Assembly: GCF_029227915.1 (NCBI RefSeq) | Contig: NC_079882.1 | Location: forward strand, 6,634,001 to 6,698,000 | DNA: 64,000 bases | Direction of reading: 5' to 3' | Source of the DNA: Hydractinia symbiolongicarpus | Lineage: Eukaryota; Cnidaria; Hydrozoa; Anthoathecata; Hydractiniidae | Shown: positions 51,290 through 63,597 of the stretch, piece by piece | How the letters are laid out: the number at the start of each line of letters is the position of its first letter | How positions within the stretch are numbered: the stretch's first letter is position 1 | Notes under the pieces: model-generated | Databases searched by the model: none | Told to the model about the DNA's origin: nothing | What the model saw: only the letters and a program-made list of their open reading frames with translations | Position numbers and translations under genes: made by a program

Positions 51290-52230
51290 AGAATGATGGT
51301 TGGTGTTACAGATTAAAACATGCTCTCAAACATGGAGGGTGACAACATGTCATGCTTGTTCACAATTGTGCTGGCTTGTTCCAGCTGTTGAGATTTGATC
51401 CATTCATTGCTGAGATGATAATACTTCAGAAGGGTGCGAAAGAGCAGTTAGGCAGGACTGAGGTTGATATAGGGTAGTGGTGCATTTCGATGCTGCAATA
51501 TGGCTCTCATTGCTTCATCATTATTCAAAGAACCCTATGCAGGAACATTGAAGAAAACCTGTTTACTGGATTTAACACCAAGCTCAGCTCCTTAATTAGA
51601 TCTTGGGTAATGTGCTGATGTCTCATTCCGAGTTCTTGAAGAAACTGACAAATAGTTTAGATGCAAATCTGTGCTCACTTCTTTGAAGGTGCCATAATTG
51701 ATAAATATTTCTCAGCATATGTTGATAAGAGTACCACTGTTGAACATTGTTAATGTAAAGTTAGTAGATTATAATACAGCTGTTCCATCTTCCTGGATTA
51801 TGCTGTGTTGCAACATTGTATGTAAAGGTTCTTGAGTTTGTATTGAGATTATTTGGTTGTTAAGGGTGTCCAGTCAGATAAGATTACCAGTAGTTGCTTG
51901 TGATCAGTGAACACAAGAAAAAAATTGCTTCTAAGGACAAAAAGCTTAGTTTGATTTAGGCTCCATGCAATCGCCAAACTTTATTATTAATTAGCTTCAG
52001 CTCCTTTTGTAAAATGTGATCCAACAAATTTGTTTCCAGCCCTCACAACAGCATTTTGGGGCTTTCTCATGTGGACAATGACAATGTTTCTTGAGCAGGA
52101 GATAACCAATGTCGTTTTTGCTCCAGTTTGTCTGACAACAGGCGATTTTATTGAGCAACACAGTAAAAGAAAGAATTTAACTTTAACAGGTCTTGGAATA
52201 ATTGCATTGTGTTAGGTGTGCCCCAACCAG
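51290..52230 (-). mobile_element. Degenerate Ty3/gypsy retrotransposon, RNase H to integrase remnant
   Basis: Reading the minus strand with many stops and frameshifts, recognisable pol pieces occur in the expected order: QTNWSKNDIGYLLLKKHC and a CCCEGW motif (RNase H start, about 52.1 kb), TFTYNVATQHNPGRWNS (RNase H end, about 51.8 kb), and AILQHRNAPLPYINLSPA (integrase C-terminal region, about 51.5 kb). No LTRs were found. The element is inactive and eroded. Confidence 0.75.
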
Positions 52231-54320
52231 GGGCACATCTAACACATTAAAAGTTCACAATTCGCAAATTACTAACTGTTTTTGGAAAGTTGTGAATCAA
52301 TTTATTAAACTATAAGTAAAAATTGTGAACTCATAAACACTTTGAAATAAAGAAAATATAATATTTTTCATTGGTGTCTTTCTTTCGAGATGCCACATTT
52401 GTTGGTTTAGCTTTTGGTTATGATTCTGAAATGTACTTTGGTCAACACTTGGTCTGTAAAATTTTGCATGCATTATTTATAGTGAACTGAGAATAATTAA
52501 TAAAAGTTTCACAGACACTTTCATTTAACGAGAATGGCTGGTGAGAAGCAGATGTTGTCATGCAGCAAAAATAAAACTATCGGTCAACCGTGTTCGAAAT
52601 AGTTTCAAGTGATGAATTTATGAAAAATATACTGTGTAATCACAGAAAGCAAGTGAGTAAATGTTTGTCGTAAATTCAACATCAAGCAAGAATCGACACA
52701 AAACAAAACAGAGGAGGTAAAAACTGTTAGCTAGAACAAGTGAGAGAGAAGTCATGGAGCAAGCCTGTGACTGATAAAGCCTAAAAAGTTGAAGATTAGC
52801 ATGCAAAAAGTTTGTCTTGTAGCAACAATGTTTTTTTAATTTTAAGATTCTTATAAAGTCTCTTCAGATTGGTATCATAATTACAAAAGTTATTGTTGTG
52901 TGAACAATAAGTTTCACTGATCTATTCATATTTATCTGATATAAATATTTTCTTTAAAATGGTCTATTATGAAAGTAATTATTCATGCTTGTTGAGCATA
53001 CGTAAAAGGTTACTTTCAAACTGTACTGTATGTGCTGGTTTAGTGTCCATTGAAAAAAGTATTGTATTAATGTGGATGCAAAATGTTTGATAATAAATTT
53101 AAGTTTTGGGATGTTTATATCGGATGAAAAAATGCAGTTTGGAAGGATGTGCTGAAAGGTTTAGAGAGCTCTGCAAGTTGTTGTTATTAAGTTTGCTCCT
53201 GCTGTACAAAGCAAAAAATTAAGCACTTTTAAGGTTCTTTTGCATTGGATATGGAAATGATGTTAACTTTAAGGCATGCTTGTCAGCTGAAATATGTTTT
53301 GTTGACTTTTGCTCAAATATGTATGGGTATATACGGTCTTGTAGTTAGACATGTTGGAAAACAAGAGTTTGAACCATGATCCACCAACAGCAGTGACCGA
53401 AAGAGAATTGGGATTGCTAGTGCATTTAGTACAGAAGGACCAGGTAGATGAATGTTTCACTAGCCAATGATACAGTATCACAGGAATGTAACTTAGGCCT
53501 CTCAGAAGTAAATAATTAAACGGTAAAAAAACATTGATATTCACATAAACTTTTTTAATTCAGCATTCTGTTATTATATAAAGTTTTTTTCCTGCGTAGC
53601 TATTTTATTTTATTTCACAAACTTATTCAAAATAGACTACATGTCATCTAGAAAGTGCGTGATCGTGTATCTTATATGCTATGGGTACGTAATAAGCATA
53701 TGTAATAAAAATTTGGAATAAGACAGCCATTACCAAAGCTATCACAATAAATCAACCAACTTTGAATCCACACAACCTCAATCTCGTTTTCACAGCACCT
53801 TCTAGCTTTCTGATATCCATAAGAACATGAAAAAGTCTTGGAACAAGGTTGCACAGTAACAGTTTTTAATACGTACTTTCTTATATCAAAGGAAAAAAAG
53901 TTAACAAAGGTGTTTTGCTATCAATATAAATAAAAACACTTTAGAAAGTTGAAAATTGGCAAGTCTACAAAAAAGCAACCTTGTTTTAAGGGCAACTTTA
54001 ACCCTGGACATAAAATTTTTGAAACAGGCATTTTTTTCATTGTTTCATGAAATGACTAAACAACATTGATTGGCCAGCACTATTGCATTTGGTGCGTTGC
54101 AAAATCGTTACTTTGGGGGGTGTAGCCCGATTAATCAGTGTCAAAAATGCCTTAAGTTGAACTTTTCAATGTCTGTATTACAAAACAATTTGCTCCATGA
54201 CTCGGAAATGTATGGTAAAATGAGAATTGAGTCAGAAAAGTGTATGGTGTAAGTTTTTGGATTTAACCAAATAACTTAAAATTGATTTTCAGGAGTTCGG
54301 AATGTGTTACAGCCATGGGA
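52231..54320. other. Unassigned AT-rich stretch
   Basis: No recognised gene or repeat family. A minus-strand ORF at 53269-53544 has no identifiable domain. Confidence 0.4.
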
Positions 54321-54324
54321 ATTG

Positions 54325-54350
54325 ATGACGGCATTCAGAAATGCCGTCAT
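54325..54350. repeat. Perfect 11-bp hairpin
   Basis: ATGACGGCATT (54325-54335), loop CAGA, AATGCCGTCAT (54340-54350). Related GCCGT/ACGGC motifs occur at 56.68-56.78 kb. It may be the centre or end of a small foldback element. Confidence 0.85.
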
Positions 54351-55037
54351 AAATGTCTTTGTACTGACAATGGCAAAAAAAAATGTTGTTGTGACTTTTT
54401 TCTATGTTTTTCCAATGAATGAGTGAACAACAAAAATTATTACTTGATAATTATCTTTTTTTGACGCAGCTATGTTAAGTTGCTGTGTTTGTTTAAATTA
54501 TTTCCCGTTTGCATGTAGCTAGGTTAGTGTTATTTACACAACATTATTTGCTTCTGACAAGCCATTTTTGTGACATAAAATCGCTGTTGAAAACGTTTTT
54601 TTATTATGCTCAGTTCACTATATACAATTTTTTAAGAATATTTACACGTTAAGTTAATTTAAAACCAAGAGTTGTCTAAAATATTAAAGTTGAAATAGTT
54701 ATTTTCTAAAATTTTCCGAATCAATATCGGAAAACACTTCAATTTTTATTTCTAACTTCTTGCGAAGAAAAAAAATTAAATTAGAATAGAACACCTGGCC
54801 TCTTCGAAAGTATATATTTGTGGAAAACATAACAACGAACTTGCAAGATGTGCCTTTTTATAAAACATTGTCTAAACATTTAACCCATTTATTAAATAGT
54901 TTTTAAACAACAAATATGTTGCATAATAATTTTTTTTCTTACCACCTGTTATTCTAAAGAAAGAAAACGCTTTTAAATACTTCAATGTTCTGAAAGATCA
55001 AAAGATACATTATTATGCAATAATTCATAACATATAT

Positions 55038-56250
55038 CAGGGTTTGAATTAAAAAAGTAAAGTCGGTTCGCAAATACTTCGGCAGGGAATTCCATGAGAC
55101 GCGTGCGATCGCACGCGCACGCGCCCACACACGTGCAACAGCTATTTAGGCGTGCGATTCATCGCACGCGTTAATTACGCTCTTTACTCTTGTAAAATAA
55201 AAAAAAATAACGAAGGAATTATAAAAGTTAATTTTCTACAGCGTAGTTAATGTCGCCGTTTAAGGCTATGCTTTAAGCATTTAACTATTAAAAACCGTAT
55301 TCCAAAAATCAATCGTTTTACATCGACAGCTTCAACTGTATCATTAAAAACAGTTAATAACCACTTGTGGTTAAATTAAATTTTTTTAAAAACGTTAATT
55401 AAACGCCGTGTTTTTTTCCCGTGTTTAAATTAAATGTGTTTTTTTCTGCCTGTGTGAAATTAAATGTATGTTGAACATTTTAATTTAAAATTCCTAACTG
55501 CATAAAAGAACATAACATACCTGTTTTACTTTTAAAAATCTAAAGAACAACTTTAAATTTAAAAACAACTTTAAACTATTCCAAACAAGCCGTCTCCCAA
55601 AATCTAACAAACAAAACTTGAAACCTCAATAAATAAAAAATGACTCCCATTTTTACCATTTTTATAGATAATAGATAACCCACAGAGAAAATATAACCCT
55701 GGGAACAAGGTTGGGGATAAATAGCACTACAAACAAAATGGCAGACCATTGCAGTAAGTGCAACGTGTGGCACGTGTCAGCGTCTCTTCGTCCACTGTTT
55801 AAATTTAATTATATGTTATTTACCTATTATCCTACAACGAACTAAGGTGTTTTGTTAATATATTTAGCACTTTTACACCACTTAACACTCACGGGACTGA
55901 TAAGGGTGAAATAAACCAGGAAAAAAATAGAAAAAACGCACGCGCAAATTTTCTAAAATAGATTTACGGGTGCGATGTGTAGCACGCGTGTTGTTTTCTT
56001 CGTAGAATTCCCTGTTCGGCACTCTGTAACGAAGTAAAGCACCATCTAGATGTGACCTGGGAACACCTTAGATCAATTACCATTTTTCTATTGCCATTCT
56101 TCGTTCTTAAACTTTTAAAATGCAATCTAAAGAAGCATTTCTATCGCCACTTAAAAATATTCGATTCGCAATTCTATCATTTTCTTCGCAAAGTGATTCG
56201 CAAAAATGGCATTTCAATTCGCAAATTGCGAATTGCTAATTTGAACCCTG
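55038..56250. mobile_element. Small hAT-like MITE (276 bp) interrupted by another element
   Basis: The left end CAGGGTTTGAATTA is matched by the right end, reverse-complemented, CAGGGTTCAAATTA. The flanks share TATAT. Removing the inner insertion (55083-56014) and one target copy leaves about 276 bp. The termini resemble those of the MITE at 4070-4536. Confidence 0.65.
55083..56014. mobile_element. 932-bp DNA transposon with 10-bp inverted termini and 5-bp target duplication
   Basis: The termini are perfect: CAGGGAATTC at 55083-55092 and GAATTCCCTG at 56005-56014. They are followed inward by CG-rich subterminal sequence with ACGCGTGC and TCGCAC motifs on both sides. The flanking TTCGG occurs at 55078-55082 and again at 56015-56019, a 5-bp target-site duplication. 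No transposase ORF. It is inserted inside the older element at 55038-56250. The superfamily is undetermined: a 5-bp duplication does not fit hAT. Confidence 0.85.
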
Positions 56251-57125
56251 TATATACATAATACGTAAAAAGAGTTGTTAACTTGTTGATACTTTTATTA
56301 TATGTTCATTTATCATATGTTCATCGCCTTTTAAATACATTTCAATTAATGATTGTTACAAGGTTATCATTCTATGTCTTGAACCTAAAAGAGCTTTCTG
56401 TTACTCAAATACCAATCTGATTTAATTCAAATATTAGTAACCTTCAGGTTTTGGATAATGTTGCTTACATAAAACGTTTTAAAATATTTTAAATTTTTTG
56501 CCTGTTACTTCATTATCAGCATTTTGCTTTGCAATGCCATTACAGATTTGTGCGATGAAGAATAATTGGTATGTTCAAGGCCATTGTATTTTGATTCTTT
56601 GTCTTTTACCCACTTTTTTTCCACTATTAATGCAGATTATGATACATAAATGTGAAAGCAATAGAACAGAAGTATCTTGACCTACGGCAGCAATTTTTTT
56701 GCCGTTGTAGTGCCGTCATATTACACTATAACGACAGCAAAAATTTAGTTAAAATTGCCGTCGCCCTAAATTTTAGATTCCCATGGCTTGCAATAATTTC
56801 TGGATTGGATAATTTTATCACTGTCCGACAGCTCAGGGGTCTTGTGGTGGCCCTTTGAGCTGTTTAAAAATAATCAAAAGGCAAAGTGCCATGGGAACGC
56901 GTCCTGTCATGTCAAGAAGAAAGTTTGAAAGTTATGTCTTCATAAGAGATGATTTACTCACTTTATGCTTTGTTATAGGGTTGCTTCAACAGCCCATTAC
57001 AGCTTGTTTAAAATTCACAAGCATGTGTTGCACCCTTGGGTATAATTATGTTATCTATATTTTCAAATATCTTGAGAAATATTAAGAAGTACGCGAAATA
57101 AAATATATATAGTAACATATATATA

Positions 57126-57473
57126 GCGCCATAGATTAGTGGTTATAGCTCTTGTACACTCTGTGTAGGAGACCGGGGTTAGATTCCTCTTGACGGTGAT
57201 TCAACATGGGTGAGTGATGTTACTATAGCCCTATGTTAACCCAAGCCATGCTAAGAAAATTGGGGAGATGGCTCTATGTGTAGGCCGTTGGATGTTGCAG
57301 GGAGTTGTTTAGTAGAGCGCTGGCCCTAATTGGGTATGTGTAGCTCAAAATGAAAATTAAATACTCTAGGACTCTCCATCTAAGCCATGGCCCCTCCTGG
57401 AAATAATAAACAGTGTATATCCCTCAATATTAGTGAGGCTAGCCATGTAAAATATGCACATTTATCTATTTAT
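57126..57473 (+). mobile_element. tRNA-derived SINE, copy A
   Basis: The 5' part carries a tRNA-like pol III promoter: TAGATTAGTGGTTATAGC (box A region) and GGTTAGATTCC (box B, 57177-57187). A non-tRNA body of about 270 bp follows, ending in a short TCTA-like tail. About 80% similar over its whole length to 63598-63940. Confidence 0.88.
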
Positions 57474-58764
57474 TTTCTTTCATCGATTTATTATGAACTT
57501 ATTCGCAATACACCTTTACAATAATTCAATCGTACACGCGTTTCTACAGCTCTCCATCGTTTTACAAATATGGAAAAAAGGAGGTAAAAATCCTGTTTTT
57601 ATTAGAGTTTGTTAGAGACGAAATCATGTTTTCTCCAGTTTCTTAACATCCGTCGTCAATTTCTTTCAAATATTCAGGAAACGTTAATAATAAGTTACAA
57701 CTTATGTGTACTTTTCATTAAAAACAAAACGCGGCAAGAAAAGTTATCACGAAAAACTGTGTTTTCTCCTTATTAAACTCTTATAAAAGTGTGATGTTTA
57801 CCTCCTCCGATCGCTAAATAAGCTGCGATGATGGAGTGTTAGTTTTCCCGAATTATTGTAAAGGTGTATCATTAGTTTTTGTATAGAAAGATCCCCGACC
57901 TTGACATGTCTGGCTACCGGCTATTTAAAGAATATTCTCAGGACATTTGATAAACTGAAAAATTACATAGGAAAAAAGATCTTACGAAACAAAACATTCA
58001 CCACATCACCAGCCGGATGACCGCGAATCGCAATAGCCGACATTTTTAAAAATCTCGCGGGTCTGCTCTCAGTATCATCGCAAAACTAAAAACCGTAGTC
58101 TGAAATAACATGCGGGGCAACAAATGCAGGCGATCTCCATGCCTGCTGAATAAAAGTGGAGTGGAAATGTTGAAAATCAAAAAATCAAAAGCAGGGGTAG
58201 TATAAAGTAATGTAGCTATACAGATAGATATATTTTCTTACCATTAGATAGATAGATGTTCATATTTTACATGGCTATCCTCACAAATATTGATGGATAG
58301 CTATAGCTACCCTGTTTAAATCATATTGCAAACCAAGTTGCAGATCCCAAGTTATTGGGTCATTAAGTTATTGGGTCATTGTACTAGCATCGTAGCAATC
58401 GTAGCAAATGTTACGTTGAATATGTTTTAAACAGGTGGTATTGTAAAGTTTAGCCCCTTAAATATAACATTTTATGCAGAGCATTATTAAATCTGACCCC
58501 CCCCCCCCCTTCCCCTCCATGCATAAATTTTCTCATCAGTCAGTTACCCCAGTGATGTCTGGCATCTAGTATCTTCTGTCAAATACACAAGCTCCATTAC
58601 CAGTGAAATAGATTGGATGTTCATGTAATACGAACAGAGTACTGCAGGAATTATTTCTGAAATATTGTTTTGGGTGGTTTAAAACCTTTGGGCTTCAAAG
58701 GGACGCTTTCTTATTGTTCTAGAGTTTCGCAGCATCATTTTCTCAGCATTATAGAATGAACAGC
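57474..58764. other. Unassigned stretch
   Basis: No recognised gene. It includes a 16-bp perfect tandem pair (AAGTTATTGGGTCATT, 58349-58380) and a C-run near 58498-58510. Confidence 0.4.
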
Positions 58765-58860
58765 ACAACCTTGGTATTCTCTTAGAATCCGATTTAACTG
58801 GAAATCTAAGATTGATGCCATTGCACTCAAATTTAAGAGGGCCAATGGAGCTATCCTCGC
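58765..58860 (+). mobile_element. Short LINE reverse-transcriptase fragment
   Basis: About 95 bp closely matches 44301-44395 of the LINE in the KMT5A intron (CTTGGTATTCTCTTAGA, AACTGGAAATCT, AGAGGGCCAATGGAGCTAT). It is an isolated relic. Confidence 0.8.
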
Positions 58861-58950
58861 AGCAAATTCCACGTCATCAAATTTGTCTGGAAGTCTACCA
58901 TTTTGATCTTGGGGCGACATACACAAAACAGCCACTGCGCTAGTAGGTGA

Positions 58951-60118
58951 ACATGGTTAAAAGCTGTTGTGTTTATGACTGCTTAGCAAATCTTAGAGTA
59001 ATCCAACGTTGAAATTTTATATACTGCCTGCTAATGAAAAACGAAGAAAATTATGGTAAAGGCTATTAGAAGAAAAGAAGATTCTTCAAAAGATAAGTTG
59101 TGGTCACCGAAATCAAAGCACGTTTACGTTTGTTCCAGACATTTTGTGACTGGTAAGCTTTAGCTAGCTGGAGATGATTATACGTTTTTTTGTAGCTGCA
59201 TTGATAATATATCTATATAATTGGTACATTTATTTTTAGGACAGAAGGAAAATTTTGAAAAACATGTGGACTAAGTGCCTTCAATTAACATGTAAAGGTA
59301 TATCAAAGTCACCTCACAGACAAAACCAGAAGTTTGGACGGCTGGAGAGAAGACTGAAAATACTACAAAATTCTTAAAGTAATTATTTTTTTTTAATAAA
59401 GAAGTGATGTATATGTAACTGTGTACACTTAAATATATATGTATGTCCTTATTTATAGTTCGACCTTTAAATAAGAAGTTATGTATGAAAGTTCAAGTTC
59501 AAAAACCTGCTGAAGCTAGTTGCAGTAACCCTTCTGGTAAAAGTTGTACCAAAGAAGAGCTATACAACCAAATTTAACCATTATTAAATTGTGACATAAC
59601 TTGAGTTTTGAGCTGCTTGCTTTAATTTGCAGTCTTGAAGCAAACTGCGATTAACCACTTCTGGAAGTGGATCGATATTATGTATCAAAAACTGAAGTTT
59701 CTCATAAGAATGCAAGACAAAGACCACATCTTCAAAACAATTCCACCTGTTTTAAAAGCCAAATTCCCTAGGCTAACTTTCATAATTGATTGTTTTGAGG
59801 TATTTGTGGAATCTCCACAATCTTTGATGGCACATGCTCAGATGTATAGTCAATATAAAAAGCATTGTACTATAAAAGTTTTAATTTCGTGCACTCCAGT
59901 TGGCGCAATAAATTTTGTATAACAATTTTGGGGAGGCAGAGCAAGTGATATTCAAATTGTAAGACAGTCTGGATTTCATCTTTCAAAATACCATATGCCT
60001 GGGGATCAAATTTTAGCAGATTGCGGTTTTACCCTTCAAGATGATTTTGCTGCTGGTAGTGGCTCAGAACTAATTATTCCATTTTTGCAAAGGAAAAGTC
60101 ACAAATATCAAGTATAAG
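58951..60118 (+). pseudogene. Dead THAP-DDE transposase (IS4EU/ISL2EU- or Harbinger-like)
   Basis: The plus strand encodes a THAP zinc finger in two frames: VKSCCVYDC, then FYILPANEKRRKLW, then VYVCSRHFVTG (C2CH pattern). It is broken by a frameshift near 59014 and a TAA near 59055. Intron-like gaps follow, then a DDE_Tnp_4-type core at 59635-60118: TFIIDCFEVFVESP with the first Asp, FWGGRASDIQI, GDQILADCGF with the second Asp. It is interrupted by a TAA at about 59920. The THAP plus DDE order is known from eukaryotic IS4EU/ISL2EU-type transposons; the exact superfamily is uncertain. Inactive. Confidence 0.75.
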
Positions 60119-60119
60119 A

Positions 60120-60970
60120 CTCAAAAAAATTGCATCAGTTCGCATTCATATTTAGGGTCATAGGTTTGTTAAAAAATAAATACACCATTTTAAAAGGTAT
60201 TATACCATTGCGTACCATAAAAAGCATAAAAGATGAAGCATCCTCTGATAATCTTACAAACTGTGATAAAATTGTGACTGTTTGTTCAGCTCAGAAAGTA
60301 TTGTATACAAAAAACTAAAGTAAGTTGTAAAGGATCGTCTCCATGATCGTTTCAAATTTGATCATTTCAAGTTGTGTCATTTTTTTTTTTTAAAGCGATC
60401 TCCATACGAATTTGAAGCGATTAAAACCAACAGTAATTCGTATCCCATTCGTATCAACATTTATAAATTTGCTTTAAAATTGTTTCATTTAAGTTAGAAT
60501 CGGTTCACAATCGTATCGTAATCCCTTCATATAAATTTGTTTCAACTTCATTTTAAAATTGTTTCAAACTTTTTTGCAAACGCTTCATTTCGTTGTCTAT
60601 AGATCGTTTCAAAATTGTTTTTAATTTATCACATTGCAATTATCATGTGTACTATTTGTAGTCGATTTCTATAGAACTAGTTACTAAGTAAATTTTAAAG
60701 TTTTAAAATAAATATGCATTGTTTTAACTATGTAGCGCGCTGCACTCGAAATTGTGCGAAAGGATAATTCGCAAGTAACTTATTTTTTTTCTTAGATAAG
60801 ATTTATCTATTTTTTAGACATAATATTCACATATCGTAAAATCTTTTTTTCAATGTAATAACAAAATATGTCTTTGTTAGACTTGGTTTTAAAATATGGC
60901 AAGAAGTTGATGTTCTCTCGCTATTTTTTTTAATACGAAACAGTCTTGGTCATGTGAATGCCACGATAAA
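60120..60970. other. Unassigned AT-rich stretch with GATCGTTTCAAA repeats
   Basis: The motif GATCGTTTCAAA and variants (ATTGTTTCAAA, ATTCGTATC) recur between about 60330 and 60620, suggesting a degenerate MITE. No coding sequence recognised. Confidence 0.35.
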
Positions 60971-61372
60971 AACGGTCAGTTGTTATTATGAAGAACATAA
61001 GGTATAGAGAACATTAAAGTCAGCCCCTTTCCTTCATGCTGACACTCTTATGCTCTGCTGGTGAAGACCATTTGGAACCATCCAAGTCAGCCCGACCTTC
61101 ATAGTCACAGAGAATACTGCGAGAAGAGTGTGCACCCATGCAAGTTAAATATAACCAGAACATGGGAGAGGTAAGTGTCCTGAACATTAATACAGCTTTC
61201 GTACGAATGTTCTCGCGATGTAATACCAAAGAAAAAACATGTTGAATAAAGTTTTAAAAATCTTTTTAAAAGGGGAAATATGTTTTGTAATAATAATCAA
61301 AAAAATTGTATATCGTATTAAAAAGAACTCCAGAAGTTCTGTCTCCCACATGACACAGCAGGCAATAAGTCA
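60971..61372 (-). mobile_element. Dispersed repeat, copy 2 (3' end of the transposon at 61.5-63.6 kb)
   Basis: Diverged inverted copy of 49497-49937. On the minus strand it lies just downstream of the Tudor-like ORF, so it is read here as the 3' terminal region of the same element. The minus-strand ORF inside it is not conserved between copies. Confidence 0.7.
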
Positions 61373-61476
61373 GTGGTTTCGAAGGGGATGCAGACATGTC
61401 TGATGGGGTTTCCTCGATTTTTTAAGAAAATGATGCTGCTGGTGTTTTCTCAACGCTGAAATCAGAGCTTGAAAAA

Positions 61477-62022
61477 TCAACATGGTCTGCGGTGATGGCA
61501 GCAGGTGATCGTACAGAGAGGCGTACTAGCAGCTGGTCCAAGCTGCTCCTTCAGATATTCATAGAGAACTGTTTCTCTGGTAGTTGTTGTCACCTAAAAT
61601 AAATAGTGCATAAGTTTAATTAATATTTAAACCAAACAGTAAGAAAAGGCTGAAACACAATATTACTTTGGTAAAATAAAATAAATACATACTTGTGCTG
61701 CAAACGGGTCATTTGTCTCGATTAAAAAAATTTTTCTTTTCGTAGTGTCCCAAATTTCATCACCATGTTCCAAGTATTTGGGTTCACCACGTAATGGAAC
61801 ATTTGATTTAATTATTGCATTTCATGTTAGGAAAGGTCTTTTTTGAATAGGAATACAAACTTCACTTCTTAGCATCCAGCAGTCGTATGTTTTTAGGTAA
61901 ACACTCCAGGTGACCTTCACCTTTTCATTTATTTCGAGAATAGAAGCAAATAACCAGTGCTTAGTTTCAGGATCGAGCGCCTGAACCTTCATTTTCTTCT
62001 TAAATTCAGTTACTTGAGCCAT
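61477..62022 (-). pseudogene. Two-exon ORF with a Tudor/chromo-barrel-like domain and one in-frame stop
   Basis: Minus-strand exon 1 runs 62022 (ATG) to 61693, exactly 110 codons, ending in a GTATGT donor. Exon 2 runs 61593-61477, after TTTTAG, and ends in TGA; phase 0 on both sides. Residues 10-60 (MKVQALDPETKHWLFASI, VKVTWSVYLKTYDCWMLRS) have the compact barrel pattern of MBT/Tudor/chromo-barrel domains, with aromatic residues where such domains bind methyl-lysine. A single TGA follows RPFLT (residue 66), after which the same frame continues with protein-like sequence (PLRGEPKYLEHGDEIWDTT). Its position between a transposase ORF and a dispersed repeat suggests it belongs to a transposon. 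Alternatively it is a host gene relic. The fold assignment is by pattern only. Confidence 0.5.
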
Positions 62023-62819
62023 CGTTATGAAAAAACGCTTTAAAATTTATTTAATCGTGTGGTGAACAATTTGTGTTAAAAAGGAGAATAAAATGAAATG
62101 TTGCTTTACTTTCATTTAAACCTAATAAACAAGATAGCTACTGTTCCCTGATGATTTTACCAAAGTTTAATTGTTTTCTTATATCACAGTGATGAGGTGT
62201 AACAGAAAAATATGTGTTTAACACTGCTTGTCACTCTTGATAACTTTTTAAGTAGGTGCGAGAATCTTTGATGCGAACGATTCTTATTTCCTAAACAATA
62301 TCTTCTTTATCATCGCATTTAAAAGAATATAAAAAAGTAAAGGGCTTTTTTAAAACATATTTTTTTGCACTAAAAGTTATACATAAAACGTAAAAATAAT
62401 AACGAATGTATTAAAAATATACTAATGTTTCATTAAACGCATATGATGTTTCTTATCTACTGCAGAAAAAAAAAGATAAGAACATTGCAAATTGCGACAT
62501 TGTTATAAATGTTTTGTAATGGCCAGGATAAATTTCGCTGATTTCAGGACAGGGATGACGGAGTTGAAGTGAAGAACAGTGGCTACAGTCAGGTGACAAG
62601 CACCTAAAAAATTCCAACTGATATGCTTTTTCGATTAGCATGTTTTACAAAGAATTGATAAAACGACTGCAGTTCCAGGAGCTCAGGTGTTTTTCAAATT
62701 TTCTTAGCAGAAGCATCAGCAAACGTTTTAAGAAGACCATAGGTTGCCTTGATATGCGGTATTATTAGATCACTACTTAAAACGTTTCTGCTGTAATCTG
62801 GAATCCAGCGTAGTGTTTG

Positions 62820-63574
62820 TTATGCCAAAATTTTGTGCACTCGATGGTGCCATTGTCTAGCACTATGACATGTCTCATCAACGCCTGCTGCAGTTACGAC
62901 TCCTTTGATTGTGTCTGGTAATGTAACACTGACTATCTGCTTAGTTAAATACGACCAGCTTCTTTCGATGGGGTCAAATCTTGAGTGGCCAGGCCCATAG
63001 CATCCAAGTGACAATTTAGCCACAAAAAACTCAGCGACATTAAATTGATAACTCCTTTCGCAGACCAATCTGGACCACCGTCAGCAATCAAAACAACGTT
63101 ATGCGTATTAATAAGCGTCTTGTGTTTTATTAACTCCAGCAAATGATTAACATGCGTAACGTTCATACTCTCCAAAACACGAGAAGAAAAAAGTTTCACA
63201 ATTAAATTACCGTTCCGTGGCCATATAATTTTGTCGCCATTAAGTCGATCTGTGCATATATCAACATCACTCTTTATAGTCTTTATAGTTTTTTCTCCTA
63301 CGGAAAGTGATCGTTTCGGGTTTTTTTTAAACAAGGTTCTTGGTGGTGATAACGACCTACTTCTTTCATTCTTTTTTCTCAAAACTTGATAGCCAGCCGG
63401 GACGAGTTTACAATTTATATGCGGAAAATAATGGTCGTCGTAGTTTGGCGCATCTCTGTTCATGTAAAACCTACATATTTTACTACGACGACTTGTTGCT
63501 GGAATCTTCACCTCCCCTTTATTTTTGTTGTCAACGGACAAACAAAGAGTGTTTTCTTTACAAAGTGTTGCCAT
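62820..63574 (-). pseudogene. DDE-like transposase remnant
   Basis: A minus-strand ORF of 209 codons (63574-62945) carries SVDNKNKGEVKIP, a basic Ser/Arg linker, and NVVLIADGGPDWSAKGV with a catalytic-type Asp. A frameshift around 63000 moves the reading to the ORF ending at 62820, with CYGPGHSRFDPIERSWSYLT. This is the (N/D)PIE-x-x-W pattern typical of the C-terminal DDE block of IS630/mariner-like and related transposases. The frame break makes this copy inactive. The family is reminiscent of repetitive cnidarian proteins, but I cannot name the superfamily securely. Confidence 0.65.
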
Positions 63575-63597
63575 CTGATTTACAAGACTAAAATTGT

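Noticed and set aside
53269-53544. Minus-strand ORF of 91 codons
   Set aside because: No recognisable domain, no splice context, and surrounding sequence is non-coding; likely chance.
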